Assembly (NCBI GenBank): GCA_004376055.2
Contig: CP049016.1
Span: 434,001-498,000 of the forward strand
Length of the DNA stretch: 64,000 nt
Direction of reading: 5' to 3'
From: Nitrospirales bacterium LBB_01
GTDB taxonomy: Bacteria > Nitrospirota > Thermodesulfovibrionia > Thermodesulfovibrionales > Magnetobacteriaceae
Position 1 is the first letter of the stretch; every line of letters begins with the position of its first letter. The translations under genes and the position numbers were made by a program. Positions 1-8,633 of this stretch are shown here, in pieces. The notes below the pieces were generated by a model. It was given only the letters and a program-made list of their open reading frames with translations. It made no database searches and was not told where the DNA came from.

Positions 1-54
1 TGTTTCTTTTTGACATAGTGATGGTAAGACCAACTAAACGTATAGGAGATGAAT

Positions 55-1806
55 ATGGCAGACGTTAGCCCATCTAAAAGCCTGATAAAAGGGGTTATAA
101 AGTTAACCTTGTTTTTGGGCATAGGTTTTGCTGTACTTTTTATCTTAAACAAAGTTCTTGCAGCACCCACGGAGGACGGTTACAGGTTTTTCCCTGTGAT
201 TGGAAGCCGTGTGTGGGTGTGGGTAATAGCGCAGCTTCACCTTAATTTTGCTGCCTTTGTTTTGGGTGTTCCGATTTTTGCCGTTTCGATGGAGTTTATA
301 GGCTGGAGGCGTAATGATGAGAGGCTGGATAGAATCGCTTACGATTTTACGAAGCTCTTTACACTTGCCTACACGCTTACGGCTGCTGTCGGTACGATAC
401 TGTTGATAAGTTTACCCGTGCTGTATCCAAAGTTTATAGATCATTTGATGAAAATCCTTGGGCCTACGTGGTGGGTCTATGTGGTAGTGATGTATGTTGA
501 AACGCTTGTCTGCTACTACTACTTCTACTCATGGAAGCAGATGAAAGGTAATAAAAAGGGAAAGCATGTAGCCCTTGGCGGCCTTCTGAATATCATGGGC
601 ATGACCATGCTTCTAATTACCAGCGCATGGGTTGGGTATATGACAACGCCGGGCGGGGTTAGCGACACCGGCGAGCTTATAAACCGCTGGCACGCCATTA
701 AGACCTACATGTGGATACCTCTTTCACTTCACAGACTTGTCGCAAATGTTGTGTTTGGCGCAGGTATTGCTGCAGCTTATGCAGCTTACAGATTTATAAC
801 CGCTGAAAACGATGAGCAACGCGCCTATTACGACTGGATGGGTTATACATCGGCGATGATTTCTATCGGATTTTCACTGATTTTGCCCGGAGTTGGCTAC
901 ATGTTGGGTGTTGAAATCTACACGTTTAACGAACAGATGGGAATTCAGCTTATGGGCGGATTTTTTGCGTGGCTGTGGGTTATGCAGGCAATTCTAATAG
1001 GTGCTATTCTTATGTTTGTTAACTACTACCTTTGGATTTCCCTGAATAAGATGCCAGGGGGCGAAAGGTATTTCAAATACGTAAAATTCCTGTTTATTGT
1101 AAACCTGCTGTCATATGCAGTGTGGCTTACGCCTCATAGCATAGCGCTTAGTCTTGAAGAGGCAAGACGCATGGGAGCATATCACCCGGTGCTCGGTAGT
1201 CTTGGTGTTATGGCCTCTAAAAACACGGCCGTTGTTGTGTCCTATATGGCCACGTTTTTAAGTTTTACCATCTTTAAAATAAGCAACAAAGAGCCTGTGG
1301 TCAGTTGGGCTAAGCTCGGGCATGCCATTAGAGCTTTCGTGATAGTAGGGTCAACCGTTGCTGCTATTGCCATAGGTATTTACAGTTATATGGTAACATC
1401 CGCGGTGAGAGTGAAGATTCTGTCGCCAATCCAGTTTGGGATATTTTTCCTCTCTATAATAATTCTCTTTGTGCTTGACTCTATGATGTATAAAGGAGCA
1501 AAGATTATTGGAGAGCCAAAGTGGGGCAAAATGCCGGAGCGGTCGCAGTATGCACTAATAGGAATTACTGTGACATTTACGTGGCTTATGGCAATGATGG
1601 GATACATGAGAAGCGGAGGCAGACAGTTTTGGCATGTGTATGGAATCATGAAAGACACAAGTCCGGATGCCTATTTACCAACGCATGGTTATGCTGCAGT
1701 TGTTTCCTCCATTGTCACAGTGATATTTTTTGCCCTGATAGGACTTCTGTTTTGGAGCATTATGAAACTTGAAAAAGCGTCAGAGAAGGGGGGGGCTAAA
1801 ACATGA
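55..1806 (+). CDS. Cytochrome bd-like terminal oxidase, CydA-type subunit
   Basis: Polytopic membrane protein with about 14 hydrophobic segments. It is related to CydA, the quinol-oxidising, O2-reducing subunit of cytochrome bd. Numbered from an in-frame ATG at 49, H64 in a QLHLNF context matches the first haem-ligand region, E151 in VETLVCYYYFYSW matches the E107 region of E. coli CydA, and GRQFW (524-528) matches the family GRQPW. The residue eight before E151 is Val, where classical CydA has Glu (E99). I chose ATG 55 because AGGAG at 44-48 is spaced correctly for it and abuts ATG 49. No CydB follows; three cytochrome c genes do, and the stop overlaps the next start. Divergent bd-like oxidases without CydB are known from Nitrospira genomes. 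Whether it takes electrons from quinol or cytochrome c, and whether it reduces O2, cannot be settled from sequence. Confidence 0.8.
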   Translation: MADVSPSKSLIKGVIKLTLFLGIGFAVLFILNKVLAAPTEDGYRFFPVIGSRVWVWVIAQLHLNFAAFVLGVPIFAVSMEFIGWRRNDERLDRIAYDFTKLFTLAYTLTAAVGTILLISLPVLYPKFIDHLMKILGPTWWVYVVVMYVETLVCYYYFYSWKQMKGNKKGKHVALGGLLNIMGMTMLLITSAWVGYMTTPGGVSDTGELINRWHAIKTYMWIPLSLHRLVANVVFGAGIAAAYAAYRFITAENDEQRAYYDWMGYTSAMISIGFSLILPGVGYMLGVEIYTFNEQMGIQLMGGFFAWLWVMQAILIGAILMFVNYYLWISLNKMPGGERYFKYVKFLFIVNLLSYAVWLTPHSIALSLEEARRMGAYHPVLGSLGVMASKNTAVVVSYMATFLSFTIFKISNKEPVVSWAKLGHAIRAFVIVGSTVAAIAIGIYSYMVTSAVRVKILSPIQFGIFFLSIIILFVLDSMMYKGAKIIGEPKWGKMPERSQYALIGITVTFTWLMAMMGYMRSGGRQFWHVYGIMKDTSPDAYLPTHGYAAVVSSIVTVIFFALIGLLFWSIMKLEKASEKGGAKT

Positions 1807-2327
1807 AAGGCGGCATTCTGAAGTTATTGATAGTTGTGGTAGGGCTTAACATTTTCTTTGCCTATATTGGACTCTATTTCCTGCCTCAGTCTGAGTCACG
1901 CCCTCCTAAGGAGACAAAGATAGAGAAGGGAATAACGCAGGAGGACCTGATAGCGGTCGGTGAGCAAATCGTGTTTAGCAAAGGACAGTGCATGGTATGT
2001 CATCCGGTTAAAGTAGAGGTCGGAATGCGGGCACCTGCAATTTCAACTATTGGGGCTGAGATGGAAAAAAGCGCTAAAGAGAGAAATATGAAAATGGAGA
2101 ATTATGTCTTTGAAGCACTGGTTGATCCCTCTGCTTACATTCAAAAGGGATTTGAAAACATGATGCCCTCCATCCACAAGCCGCCAACATCGCTTACTGA
2201 CGGAGAACTGATTGCTGTTGCTGCATATTTACAGAGTAAAGGAGCAAAGGTAACCATCTCCTATCCGGAATCTGTCCCTATACTAAAAGAAGAGATAGAT
2301 AAAGAAGCCAAGAAAGGAGGTAAATAA
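1803..2327 (+). CDS. Membrane-anchored monohaem cytochrome c
   Basis: A 174-residue protein with an N-terminal membrane anchor (about residues 6-27) and one covalent haem c site, CMVCH (63-67). A later Met-Met-Pro segment could supply the distal ligand. The C-terminus is Lys-rich. It overlaps the stop of the CydA-like gene by 4 bp (ATGA), so the two are translationally coupled and the product is probably an electron-transfer subunit of the same complex on the periplasmic side. The exact cytochrome class is not recognisable beyond a class I-like fold. Confidence 0.82.
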   Translation: MKGGILKLLIVVVGLNIFFAYIGLYFLPQSESRPPKETKIEKGITQEDLIAVGEQIVFSKGQCMVCHPVKVEVGMRAPAISTIGAEMEKSAKERNMKMENYVFEALVDPSAYIQKGFENMMPSIHKPPTSLTDGELIAVAAYLQSKGAKVTISYPESVPILKEEIDKEAKKGGK

Positions 2328-2332
2328 TAGGA

Positions 2333-3133
2333 ATGATGAAAATATATCCTATAATTGCTGCCATTGGGCTTTTAATAACGGTGATTTCAGTGTTAAAGAA
2401 ATCTCCATTTTTTAATTTCATTGGTTTGCTGACTCTGATATACGGGCTTTTAAAAAGCGTGGGAATTATCACGGCTCCTTTCCCGGCTCAGGTTATGACA
2501 ATGTACATGTGTATGTCGGTGTTTTCGCTGTTTATTTACTTTTCGATTCAGGAGTCAACATTTGACGCTTTACTTGAGCCGATGAGAGCGGTTTTAGCCG
2601 ATGACAACAAACGGATTTTAAGAGTGCTGATAGTGTTTATAGCGTTACCTCTGTTTGCCGGGTATTTGACTTTTGACAAGGTAAAACCTAACTATGAACC
2701 GCCGGTATCGGCAAGAATAGTGCATCCGGAGCCGGTTTCCTCAATTGAATTTAGAGGAAAACCGATTACCATCATAGGGCTTGAAAATCCGCTTAGAAAA
2801 GATGCGCCTAACATGGCAAAAAATCTTGAGGCCGGAAAGAAAATCTACTATCAGAACTGTTTCTACTGTCACGGAGACGATCTTGATGGCAGAGGGCATT
2901 TGGCACTGGGCTTTAATCCGGTTCCGCCTCCATTTAGGGGAACTGACACTATAGCGCAGTTGCCGGAGTCTTTTGTTTTCTGGCGTATAGCTAAAGGCTG
3001 GAGAGGGTTACCTGCAGGCAGCACCCCTTGGAATTCTGCTATGCCTTCTTTTGAGGATTTCCTTACTGAGGATGAAATCTGGCAAGTGACTCTGTTTATC
3101 TATGAAGCCACAGGCAATAAGCCGAGAAGTTAA
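2333..3133 (+). CDS. Membrane cytochrome c with N-terminal transmembrane helices
   Basis: A 266-residue protein. Hydrophobic segments near residues 3-22, 28-48, 54-72 and 97-113 precede a periplasmic cytochrome c domain with one haem site, CFYCH (176-180), and a C-terminal helix typical of class I cytochromes. It starts 5 bp after the previous gene, with AGGAGG at 2315-2320; ATG 2336 is an equally possible start. A multi-helix anchor fused to cytochrome c, beside a CydA-like protein and without CydB, suggests it may act as the second integral subunit. That role is inference. Confidence 0.78.
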   Translation: MMKIYPIIAAIGLLITVISVLKKSPFFNFIGLLTLIYGLLKSVGIITAPFPAQVMTMYMCMSVFSLFIYFSIQESTFDALLEPMRAVLADDNKRILRVLIVFIALPLFAGYLTFDKVKPNYEPPVSARIVHPEPVSSIEFRGKPITIIGLENPLRKDAPNMAKNLEAGKKIYYQNCFYCHGDDLDGRGHLALGFNPVPPPFRGTDTIAQLPESFVFWRIAKGWRGLPAGSTPWNSAMPSFEDFLTEDEIWQVTLFIYEATGNKPRS

Positions 3134-3155
3134 CTAACACAGAAGGAGTGGGAAA

Positions 3156-4601
3156 ATGAAGAAAATTCTTTTAACGATACTACTGACTGTGATTTTATGC
3201 TCGGCGTGGTATTTAACCGCAAGTGCAGATGATAGTCAGGGTAAGAAACTCTATAACGGATGGTGCGCTCAGTGCCATGGTTATGACGGGGATGCAAAGT
3301 CTTACACAGATAAGTTTTCGATGCCTAAGCCCAGGGATTTCACTATGGGCACGTATAAGTTCAGATCAACACCGTCTGGGGAACCCCCGACAGATTCAGA
3401 TATTACAAAGATTGTCAGAAATGGTAACCCGGGCACATCTATGCCGCCATGGACCAGATTTACCGATGACGAGATAAAGGCCATAGTTGCGCATGTTAAG
3501 ACATTTGCTCCTGACATATTTAAAGACGCCGGTAAACCTATAACCATAGGGACGCCCCCAAAGGCCAGTGCAGATTTAATTAAAAAGGGCAAAGAGCTCT
3601 TTAACAAGGCAAAGTGTGTGGAGTGTCATGGCAAAGAAGGGCGCGGTAACGGAGAGAAGGGCTGGCAGGACAACTTCAAAAACGACTGGGGAGACCCTAT
3701 AACCCCTGCCAATTACACACATCCGTGGGAGTTAAGAAACGGCTCAAACGTAGAGGATATTTTTAGGACAATATCGGTAGGATTAGGCGGCACCCCTATG
3801 ACCTCTTACATTGATTCACTTAAGGATGAGGATAGGTGGGCTTTAGCTGTGTTTATAAAATCGCTTCAGCAGGAAAGAAAGCTGGGCGTGGCTATAAAGA
3901 TCAAAAAAACCGCTGCAATTCCTACGAAGGTTGATGATCCTGCGTGGGATAAAGTAGAGTCAATGGATTTGCCGATGGGCGGTCAGCTTATGTTTGAACC
4001 CCGTGACTTTACGACTCTTATCACAAACGTCAGAGTGAGGGGTCTATATACGGACAAGGAGCTTGCCGTGATGGTTGAGTGGAGCGATAAAAAGCCCAAC
4101 AACGGCTCTGATGGCAAGCCAGCTGACGCCGTATGGATTCAATTCCCAGAAAAGGTGTCTGAGACGGTGGAAAAACCATATTTCTTCATGGGTGACAAAA
4201 AGCACCCTGTGTATCTATGGAGCTGGAAAGCCTCTGATGCCGGTAAAGTTACAGAGCAGCTGGCAAAAAGCTATGAAAACGTCGAGGATTTACAAAAGCA
4301 CGACGTAACAGTAATAGCTGGATATAACGACGGCCTGTACCGTGTGGTCTATAAAAGAGCGCTAAAAACAGGCAGCAAGGATGATTTTGAAGTGGTACCA
4401 GGCAAATTTGTACCATTTTCAATTGCGGCATTTGACGGGCAAAATGACGAAAGCGGCATAAAGTGCGCAGTTTCAGCGTGGTATTATTTGATGCTTGAGC
4501 CTGCTACGCCGTTAAGGGTATATGTGTTTCCGCCGCTTGTGGCACTCTTTGTGTTTTTTGGTGGACTATCACTTAGCAGGAGTTTAAAGTCTAAAAAATA
4601 G
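3156..4601 (+). CDS. Dihaem cytochrome c with ethylbenzene-dehydrogenase-type haem-binding domain
   Basis: A 481-residue exported protein with a signal peptide (1-24), two haem c sites, CAQCH (37-41) and CVECH (154-158), then a beta-rich domain of roughly 250-455 resembling the ethylbenzene dehydrogenase gamma / NxrC-type haem b domain, and a C-terminal anchor (about 458-477). The ATG is preceded by AAGGAG. The arrangement suggests a periplasmic electron conduit with three haems next to the oxidase. The haem b assignment rests on overall similarity of the domain (paired VDDPAWDKV and AVMVEWSD segments); I could not verify the axial ligands. Its stop overlaps the NosL-like start by one base. 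Confidence 0.77.
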   Translation: MKKILLTILLTVILCSAWYLTASADDSQGKKLYNGWCAQCHGYDGDAKSYTDKFSMPKPRDFTMGTYKFRSTPSGEPPTDSDITKIVRNGNPGTSMPPWTRFTDDEIKAIVAHVKTFAPDIFKDAGKPITIGTPPKASADLIKKGKELFNKAKCVECHGKEGRGNGEKGWQDNFKNDWGDPITPANYTHPWELRNGSNVEDIFRTISVGLGGTPMTSYIDSLKDEDRWALAVFIKSLQQERKLGVAIKIKKTAAIPTKVDDPAWDKVESMDLPMGGQLMFEPRDFTTLITNVRVRGLYTDKELAVMVEWSDKKPNNGSDGKPADAVWIQFPEKVSETVEKPYFFMGDKKHPVYLWSWKASDAGKVTEQLAKSYENVEDLQKHDVTVIAGYNDGLYRVVYKRALKTGSKDDFEVVPGKFVPFSIAAFDGQNDESGIKCAVSAWYYLMLEPATPLRVYVFPPLVALFVFFGGLSLSRSLKSKK

Positions 4602-5110
4602 TGAACTGCTTAAAAGTTTATAGTTGGTTGATAGTTGTTTCACTGTTATTTATATTGGGTTGTTCCAAAGGGGAGGATACTAAGTATCCTCCCCTTTCAT
4701 TGGATAAAGACAGCACATGCAGTGTGTGCGGAATGACACTTTTGGAGTTTCCCGGCCCCAAGGCACAAATGATTTACACAAACGGCCGGTATGATTTTTT
4801 TTGCGGCACATTGGATTTGTTTACATTTTATCTGCAGCCGGACAGCCCCAAGAACATAGCCGCTATCTATGTAAACGACATGGGCAAGGAGGACTGGAGT
4901 CATCCTACTGGGCACTGGATTGACGCAAGGACGGCATTTTTAGTTTACGGAGCTGAGGTTAGGGGCGCTATGGGAGACATACTGGTTCCTTTTTCCTCTC
5001 AATCGCAGGCAAATGATTATATAAGTAAATACCGCGGCAAGCTGGTTAGTTTTAATGACGTTAATATGGAAATGCTGCGGCCCTTTATGACAGGTCATCA
5101 TAAGAAATAG
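4601..5110 (+). CDS. NosL-like copper-binding lipoprotein
   Basis: A 169-residue protein starting at GTG 4601. It has a lipoprotein signal whose lipobox ends ILG-C21, then a CSVCGM motif (40-45), as in NosL, the outer-membrane-facing Cu(I) chaperone for nitrous oxide reductase NosZ. YDFFCGTLDLF and a C-terminal MRPF region also fit NosL. No nosZ is present here; the partners are a bd-like oxidase and c-type cytochromes. A copper-delivery role for this complex is an inference. Just after the lipobox the coding DNA contains a perfect 15-bp-arm inverted repeat (4667-4697). Confidence 0.8.
   Translation: MNCLKVYSWLIVVSLLFILGCSKGEDTKYPPLSLDKDSTCSVCGMTLLEFPGPKAQMIYTNGRYDFFCGTLDLFTFYLQPDSPKNIAAIYVNDMGKEDWSHPTGHWIDARTAFLVYGAEVRGAMGDILVPFSSQSQANDYISKYRGKLVSFNDVNMEMLRPFMTGHHKK
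4667..4697. repeat. Strong hairpin inside the NosL-like coding sequence
   Basis: Two perfect 15-base arms, AAAGGGGAGGATACT and its complement, are separated by a single base. The repeat lies about 66 nt after the GTG start and encodes the linker directly after the lipobox Cys. There is no T-run after it, so it is not a canonical terminator. In mRNA it would be a very stable stem that could pause ribosomes or protect upstream or downstream RNA; that is inference. Confidence 0.85.
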
Positions 5111-5128
5111 GTGTTTTGGAGAAATACC

Positions 5129-5512
5129 ATGACAGTTGACGAAAGAGTGAAGCAATTAACAGAAACTCTCATACATAACGATAACTTTGGTGCTATCAAC
5201 AATGCTTTTCTTGATTTAACCGAAGACCATGAGTTTCGGCAGCTCGGAAAGCCGGAGATAAACAATAAAATTAAGGAAACTGTCACTGCCGTATCAAAAG
5301 TGGTAGTAAAGGATGCAGAGATAACAGAATTTATGTCTTTAAGCGTAAGGAAATATCAACTATGGCATGGTTGTTTTTTTGTGAATAAGCGACTGGCCAC
5401 GTTCTTTTATTTTGAAGAGTTCAACATGGGACTTCTTGCAATCACAAAAACAAGAAACCATACGGATCTCATCAGGATCACTATGTCCAAACATTCACGC
5501 TGCTTTCATTAG
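5129..5512 (+). CDS. Hypothetical protein downstream of the oxidase operon
   Basis: A 127-residue soluble protein that I do not recognise. It has no signal peptide, membrane segment or haem motif. Start ATG 5129 is chosen because GGAG at 5118-5121 precedes it; an in-frame GTG at 5111 would put that ribosome-binding site inside the gene. The N-terminal half is helical and charged (DERVKQLTETL); the C-terminal half has a YQLWHGCFFVNKRLATFFYF segment typical of a small alpha/beta fold. It lies 18 bp after the NosL-like gene and may be co-transcribed. The following 194 bp before the convergent regulator hold no gene. Confidence 0.6.
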   Translation: MTVDERVKQLTETLIHNDNFGAINNAFLDLTEDHEFRQLGKPEINNKIKETVTAVSKVVVKDAEITEFMSLSVRKYQLWHGCFFVNKRLATFFYFEEFNMGLLAITKTRNHTDLIRITMSKHSRCFH

Positions 5513-5706
5513 ACGCTAACAATTAACTACATCAAAACATCTTACGGAACCCAATCTCAAGCTTACCCTATGTACCTTAGTTCAGCGTAGAAGCTTACCC
5601 CACGCTCACAATAAATGCGCCATACACTCAATTCTGAAACTCAATCAATTTACATTGACCTTGCTTGATTGTAACAGGCACAAAAAACTAAAGTCTGTAG
5701 TTTAAA

Positions 5707-6411
5707 CTACAATATAAAATCTTTTTCAAAAAAATTCTGGGTTAGGTGATAGTATTTCTTTCCAACATACGAAATAAGCCCTTCATTTCTCCATTTATCA
5801 ATCACATGAGTGACAGTCTCCCGTAGGAGCCCTGTCATATCTGCAATATCCTGATGAGTGAGCTGAATGTCTAATGTGATGCCGTCTGCTGCATGTATGT
5901 CAAACTTACTCACTAACTTTAAAAATAACAGTGTAACTCTTTGATGAGCTTTGTTATAGGTTAATCGTTCAATTAGATCATTTGCTTCTCGTACCTTAGA
6001 GCATAATTCTGTCATCACACAGTAAAGAAACTTTGGGTGTGAATTAATCAATGTCAGAAAATCATTTTTAAACAAAATAGCAACAGCAGAATCTTCAAGT
6101 GCACGCACTGTTGCCACTGTTGTTATGTCATCAATCAGAGATAATTCACCGAAATGTTCCCCCGTTGTTCTTATCGCAAGAGTTACGTCTTTTCCATCGC
6201 TGTTTGTGATATTTACTTTAAGTGTTCCACTTATGACCATATACATATATTGGTTTTCAATATCCTGGTGAATAAACACTTCATTTTTTTTATATTTTCT
6301 TATTACAATTTTTTCAGCGATTGGTTTTAAATCTGTGTCGTCTAAAACAGACAATAGCGGCACTTTACGAAGTAGAACAAGTGCATCAATTTCATTTTCA
6401 ATTTTCTTCAT
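5707..6411 (-). CDS. Crp/Fnr-family transcriptional regulator
   Basis: A 234-residue regulator with an N-terminal cyclic-nucleotide-binding-type beta barrel (about 15-135, with GEHFGELSLIDD as the phosphate-cassette-like stretch) and a C-terminal winged helix (about 150-225; LTHQDIADMTGLLRETVTHVI is the recognition region). It lacks the N-terminal Cys cluster of Fnr, so Fe-S oxygen sensing is unlikely. The cassette does not carry the full Arg-Ser/Thr signature of cAMP-binding CRP, so the ligand is unknown. It is convergent with the oxidase operon and is a candidate regulator of it by position only. Confidence 0.88.
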   Translation of the reverse strand: MKKIENEIDALVLLRKVPLLSVLDDTDLKPIAEKIVIRKYKKNEVFIHQDIENQYMYMVISGTLKVNITNSDGKDVTLAIRTTGEHFGELSLIDDITTVATVRALEDSAVAILFKNDFLTLINSHPKFLYCVMTELCSKVREANDLIERLTYNKAHQRVTLLFLKLVSKFDIHAADGITLDIQLTHQDIADMTGLLRETVTHVIDKWRNEGLISYVGKKYYHLTQNFFEKDFIL

Positions 6412-6499
6412 TTTCGATTAAACAAATAAAAAAAATTCTCTCAGTATAGCCCTCTCGTGTAAATTATTAGAACAGTTAGCGCAACATTTTGTCAAGATA

Positions 6500-7651
6500 T
6501 CACGGATATGTAAATTTACCTAATATGGTACTTCTTGAAGCTCCTGTTGATGATGGCACATTTCCGGTGAGACCAATCAGTGTTCTGTAACCAAGTACAG
6601 CAAAACTCACCGCTTCTTTAGCCTCAGGCGGTATCCCGTATTCCGATATGTCTTTAATCTCTGTTCCAATTGATAAAAACAACTCTTTCAGGATTTCAAT
6701 AAGATACGTGTTTTTAACTCCGCCCCCTGTCACTATAATTTCAGTCAACTTATACGGCCTTAGAGCATTAAATATAGTTTTCACCGTAAAATGAGTTAAT
6801 GTGCTGACAATGTTCTCCTTTTTCAGATGATTGTACCGGTTGTGAAAAATATCTTCGGCGAGGGTTTTACCAAAAGTCTCACGGCCTGTTGATTTAGGCG
6901 GCTTCTTTTTTAAAAATGGATGTTTCAACAGTTCTTTAAGGAGGGCTTTATCAACAGTACCACCACGCGCTATAGAGCCGTTTTTGTCAAATGCTCGTTT
7001 ATTGCCGCTTAAAAGCATTACCGTGTCATCAATTAGGGAGTTGCCGGGCCCTGTGTCAAACGCTATAAGGTTTTCCATTTTTTCGCTTAAAATCGTAACA
7101 TTTGCCATTCCTCCGATATTTAAAACAGCTGTTATAACTCCGGGTTTTTTAAACATCAGGTAATCGCTAAGCGGCACAAGAGGCGCCCCCTGTCCTCCAA
7201 AAGCCATATCCTTGGGGCGAAAGTCAGACACTGTAACTATACCAGTGCGTGCTGCTATTATAGAGGACTCCCCTATCTGAAGCGTAGAGCCTCTCATTGA
7301 CCGCACCGGCGGAATGTGACATATTGTTTGACCGTGTGAGGCAATAAGTGCAATCTCATCAGCTGTAATACCGGATGCAGTTATTAACTTATTAGCGCAG
7401 CGAGCAAAAACCTCGCCAAGCTCAAAGTTAAGCCTGCATATTGTTTCCGTGTTACCGCTAAAGGCTGAGCGGATCTTTATTCGTAACTTTTCTGAATAAG
7501 GCATGTGAATATTATGCAGGAGGTTAACGCTTATAGCATCATCATTGCCAACTCTTCTAATGTCAACCAATGCGCCATCAACGCCGTCATGCGAGGTTCC
7601 GGACATGAGACCGATAATTTTTATGCTTTCATTATTAAAATGAGTGTTCAA
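6500..7651 (-). CDS. anmK: Anhydro-N-acetylmuramic acid kinase
   Basis: A 383-residue member of the ASKHA-fold kinase family. It converts 1,6-anhydro-MurNAc to MurNAc-6-phosphate during cell-wall recycling in the cytoplasm. The N-terminal GLMSGTSHDGVDGAL is the family's phosphate-binding signature; IASHGQTICHIP, LNIGGMANVT, FDTGPGNSLID and VTGGGVKN complete the set. Length is normal. It overlaps murQ by 4 bp and follows it in the same operon, so the two consecutive enzymes are made together. Confidence 0.95.
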   Translation of the reverse strand: MNTHFNNESIKIIGLMSGTSHDGVDGALVDIRRVGNDDAISVNLLHNIHMPYSEKLRIKIRSAFSGNTETICRLNFELGEVFARCANKLITASGITADEIALIASHGQTICHIPPVRSMRGSTLQIGESSIIAARTGIVTVSDFRPKDMAFGGQGAPLVPLSDYLMFKKPGVITAVLNIGGMANVTILSEKMENLIAFDTGPGNSLIDDTVMLLSGNKRAFDKNGSIARGGTVDKALLKELLKHPFLKKKPPKSTGRETFGKTLAEDIFHNRYNHLKKENIVSTLTHFTVKTIFNALRPYKLTEIIVTGGGVKNTYLIEILKELFLSIGTEIKDISEYGIPPEAKEAVSFAVLGYRTLIGLTGNVPSSTGASRSTILGKFTYP

Positions 7652-8523
7652 ACTTTAACCCCACTCAGAGCGGCACGCAGTGAGCCTCCGGAGTTCTCAA
7701 GAGCCGATGCGGCCTCACCTTTAGTTAACTTTTTTAGTTCCATTAAAATAGCAGTCTTTGGATTACCGCCGGATGCTGCAATTAACTCTGATGCGCACTC
7801 AGTTGTGCAGTTAGTTAGCTCAGACACTATTTTTATGGCGCGTTTTTTGAGTTTTTCGTTAGACGGAATTACGTCAACCATGTAACCGTCATAAACACGC
7901 CCTAGTTTAATCATAACGGCTGTAGAAATCAGATTAAGCACAATTTTAGTGGCAGTCCCTGCTTTAAGGCGCGTTGAGCCAGCTATCAGCTCAGGGCCTG
8001 TTACAACGTTAATAGAATTGGGGCAAAAATCGCATATATAGTTGTTACAGGTAAGGAGCCATATCTTAGCGCCTTGTTTTTTAGCCTCTTTTAAAGCGGA
8101 AAGCACATACGGCGCTGTGCCTGAGGCGGTTATTCCAAGCACCATATCAAGTGACGTGATTGATTTAACTGCATCAGAGCCTGCCACAACATTGTCCTCT
8201 GCACCTTCTATCGGCATGGTTAAAGCATCGGTGCCGCCGGCTATAACAGCCTGAATCATTGTGGGAGGTGCGCTGAATGTGGGATACATCTCGGATGCGT
8301 CCAACACTCCAAGACGTCCGCTTGTGCCGGCTCCAGCATACAGAAGCGTACCTCCGGCACGTATCGTTATATACGCATCCTCTATCGCTCTGCATATAGA
8401 CTCCCTTGCCGCCTCAACAGCCTCTAACACAGCCCTGTTATCAGCGCTCATAAGGTCAAAAATCTCCCCAACAGACCGGGTGTCAAGCCCTCTTGACTCT
8501 GGATGCAAACTTTCCGTTAACAT
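7648..8523 (-). CDS. murQ: N-acetylmuramic acid 6-phosphate etherase
   Basis: A 291-residue SIS-domain enzyme that cleaves the lactyl ether of MurNAc-6-P to give GlcNAc-6-P and D-lactate. LTESLHPESRGLDT at the N-terminus and AGAGTSGRLGVLDASEMYPTF in the SIS core are diagnostic. It is first of the two-gene murQ-anmK operon. It diverges from the next gene, with a consensus-like promoter for that gene in the short intergenic space. Confidence 0.95.
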   Translation of the reverse strand: MLTESLHPESRGLDTRSVGEIFDLMSADNRAVLEAVEAARESICRAIEDAYITIRAGGTLLYAGAGTSGRLGVLDASEMYPTFSAPPTMIQAVIAGGTDALTMPIEGAEDNVVAGSDAVKSITSLDMVLGITASGTAPYVLSALKEAKKQGAKIWLLTCNNYICDFCPNSINVVTGPELIAGSTRLKAGTATKIVLNLISTAVMIKLGRVYDGYMVDVIPSNEKLKKRAIKIVSELTNCTTECASELIAASGGNPKTAILMELKKLTKGEAASALENSGGSLRAALSGVKV

Positions 8524-8562
8524 TTAGTGTATTTTAGCATTTTCTGATCATGATTATTCGTA

Positions 8563-8590
8563 TTGACAAGCAGCGGTATTTTGTTATAGA
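8563..8590 (+). promoter_or_regulatory. Sigma70-type promoter
   Basis: TTGACA at 8563-8568, a 16-bp spacer, and TATAGA at 8585-8590. The predicted transcription start, near 8597, lies downstream of an in-frame ATG at 8550, which argues for the later start codons (8616 or 8634). Confidence 0.6.
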
Positions 8591-8633
8591 ATTTTTAAGC
8601 GTAACGTTTAAACATATGGAGGCACAGCAGCAG

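Noticed and set aside
4667-4697. Rho-independent terminator
   Set aside because: The stem lies inside an intact coding sequence and is not followed by a T-run.
49-5110. Nitrous oxide reduction (nos) cluster
   Set aside because: Only a NosL-like protein is present; there is no NosZ, NosD, NosF or NosY.
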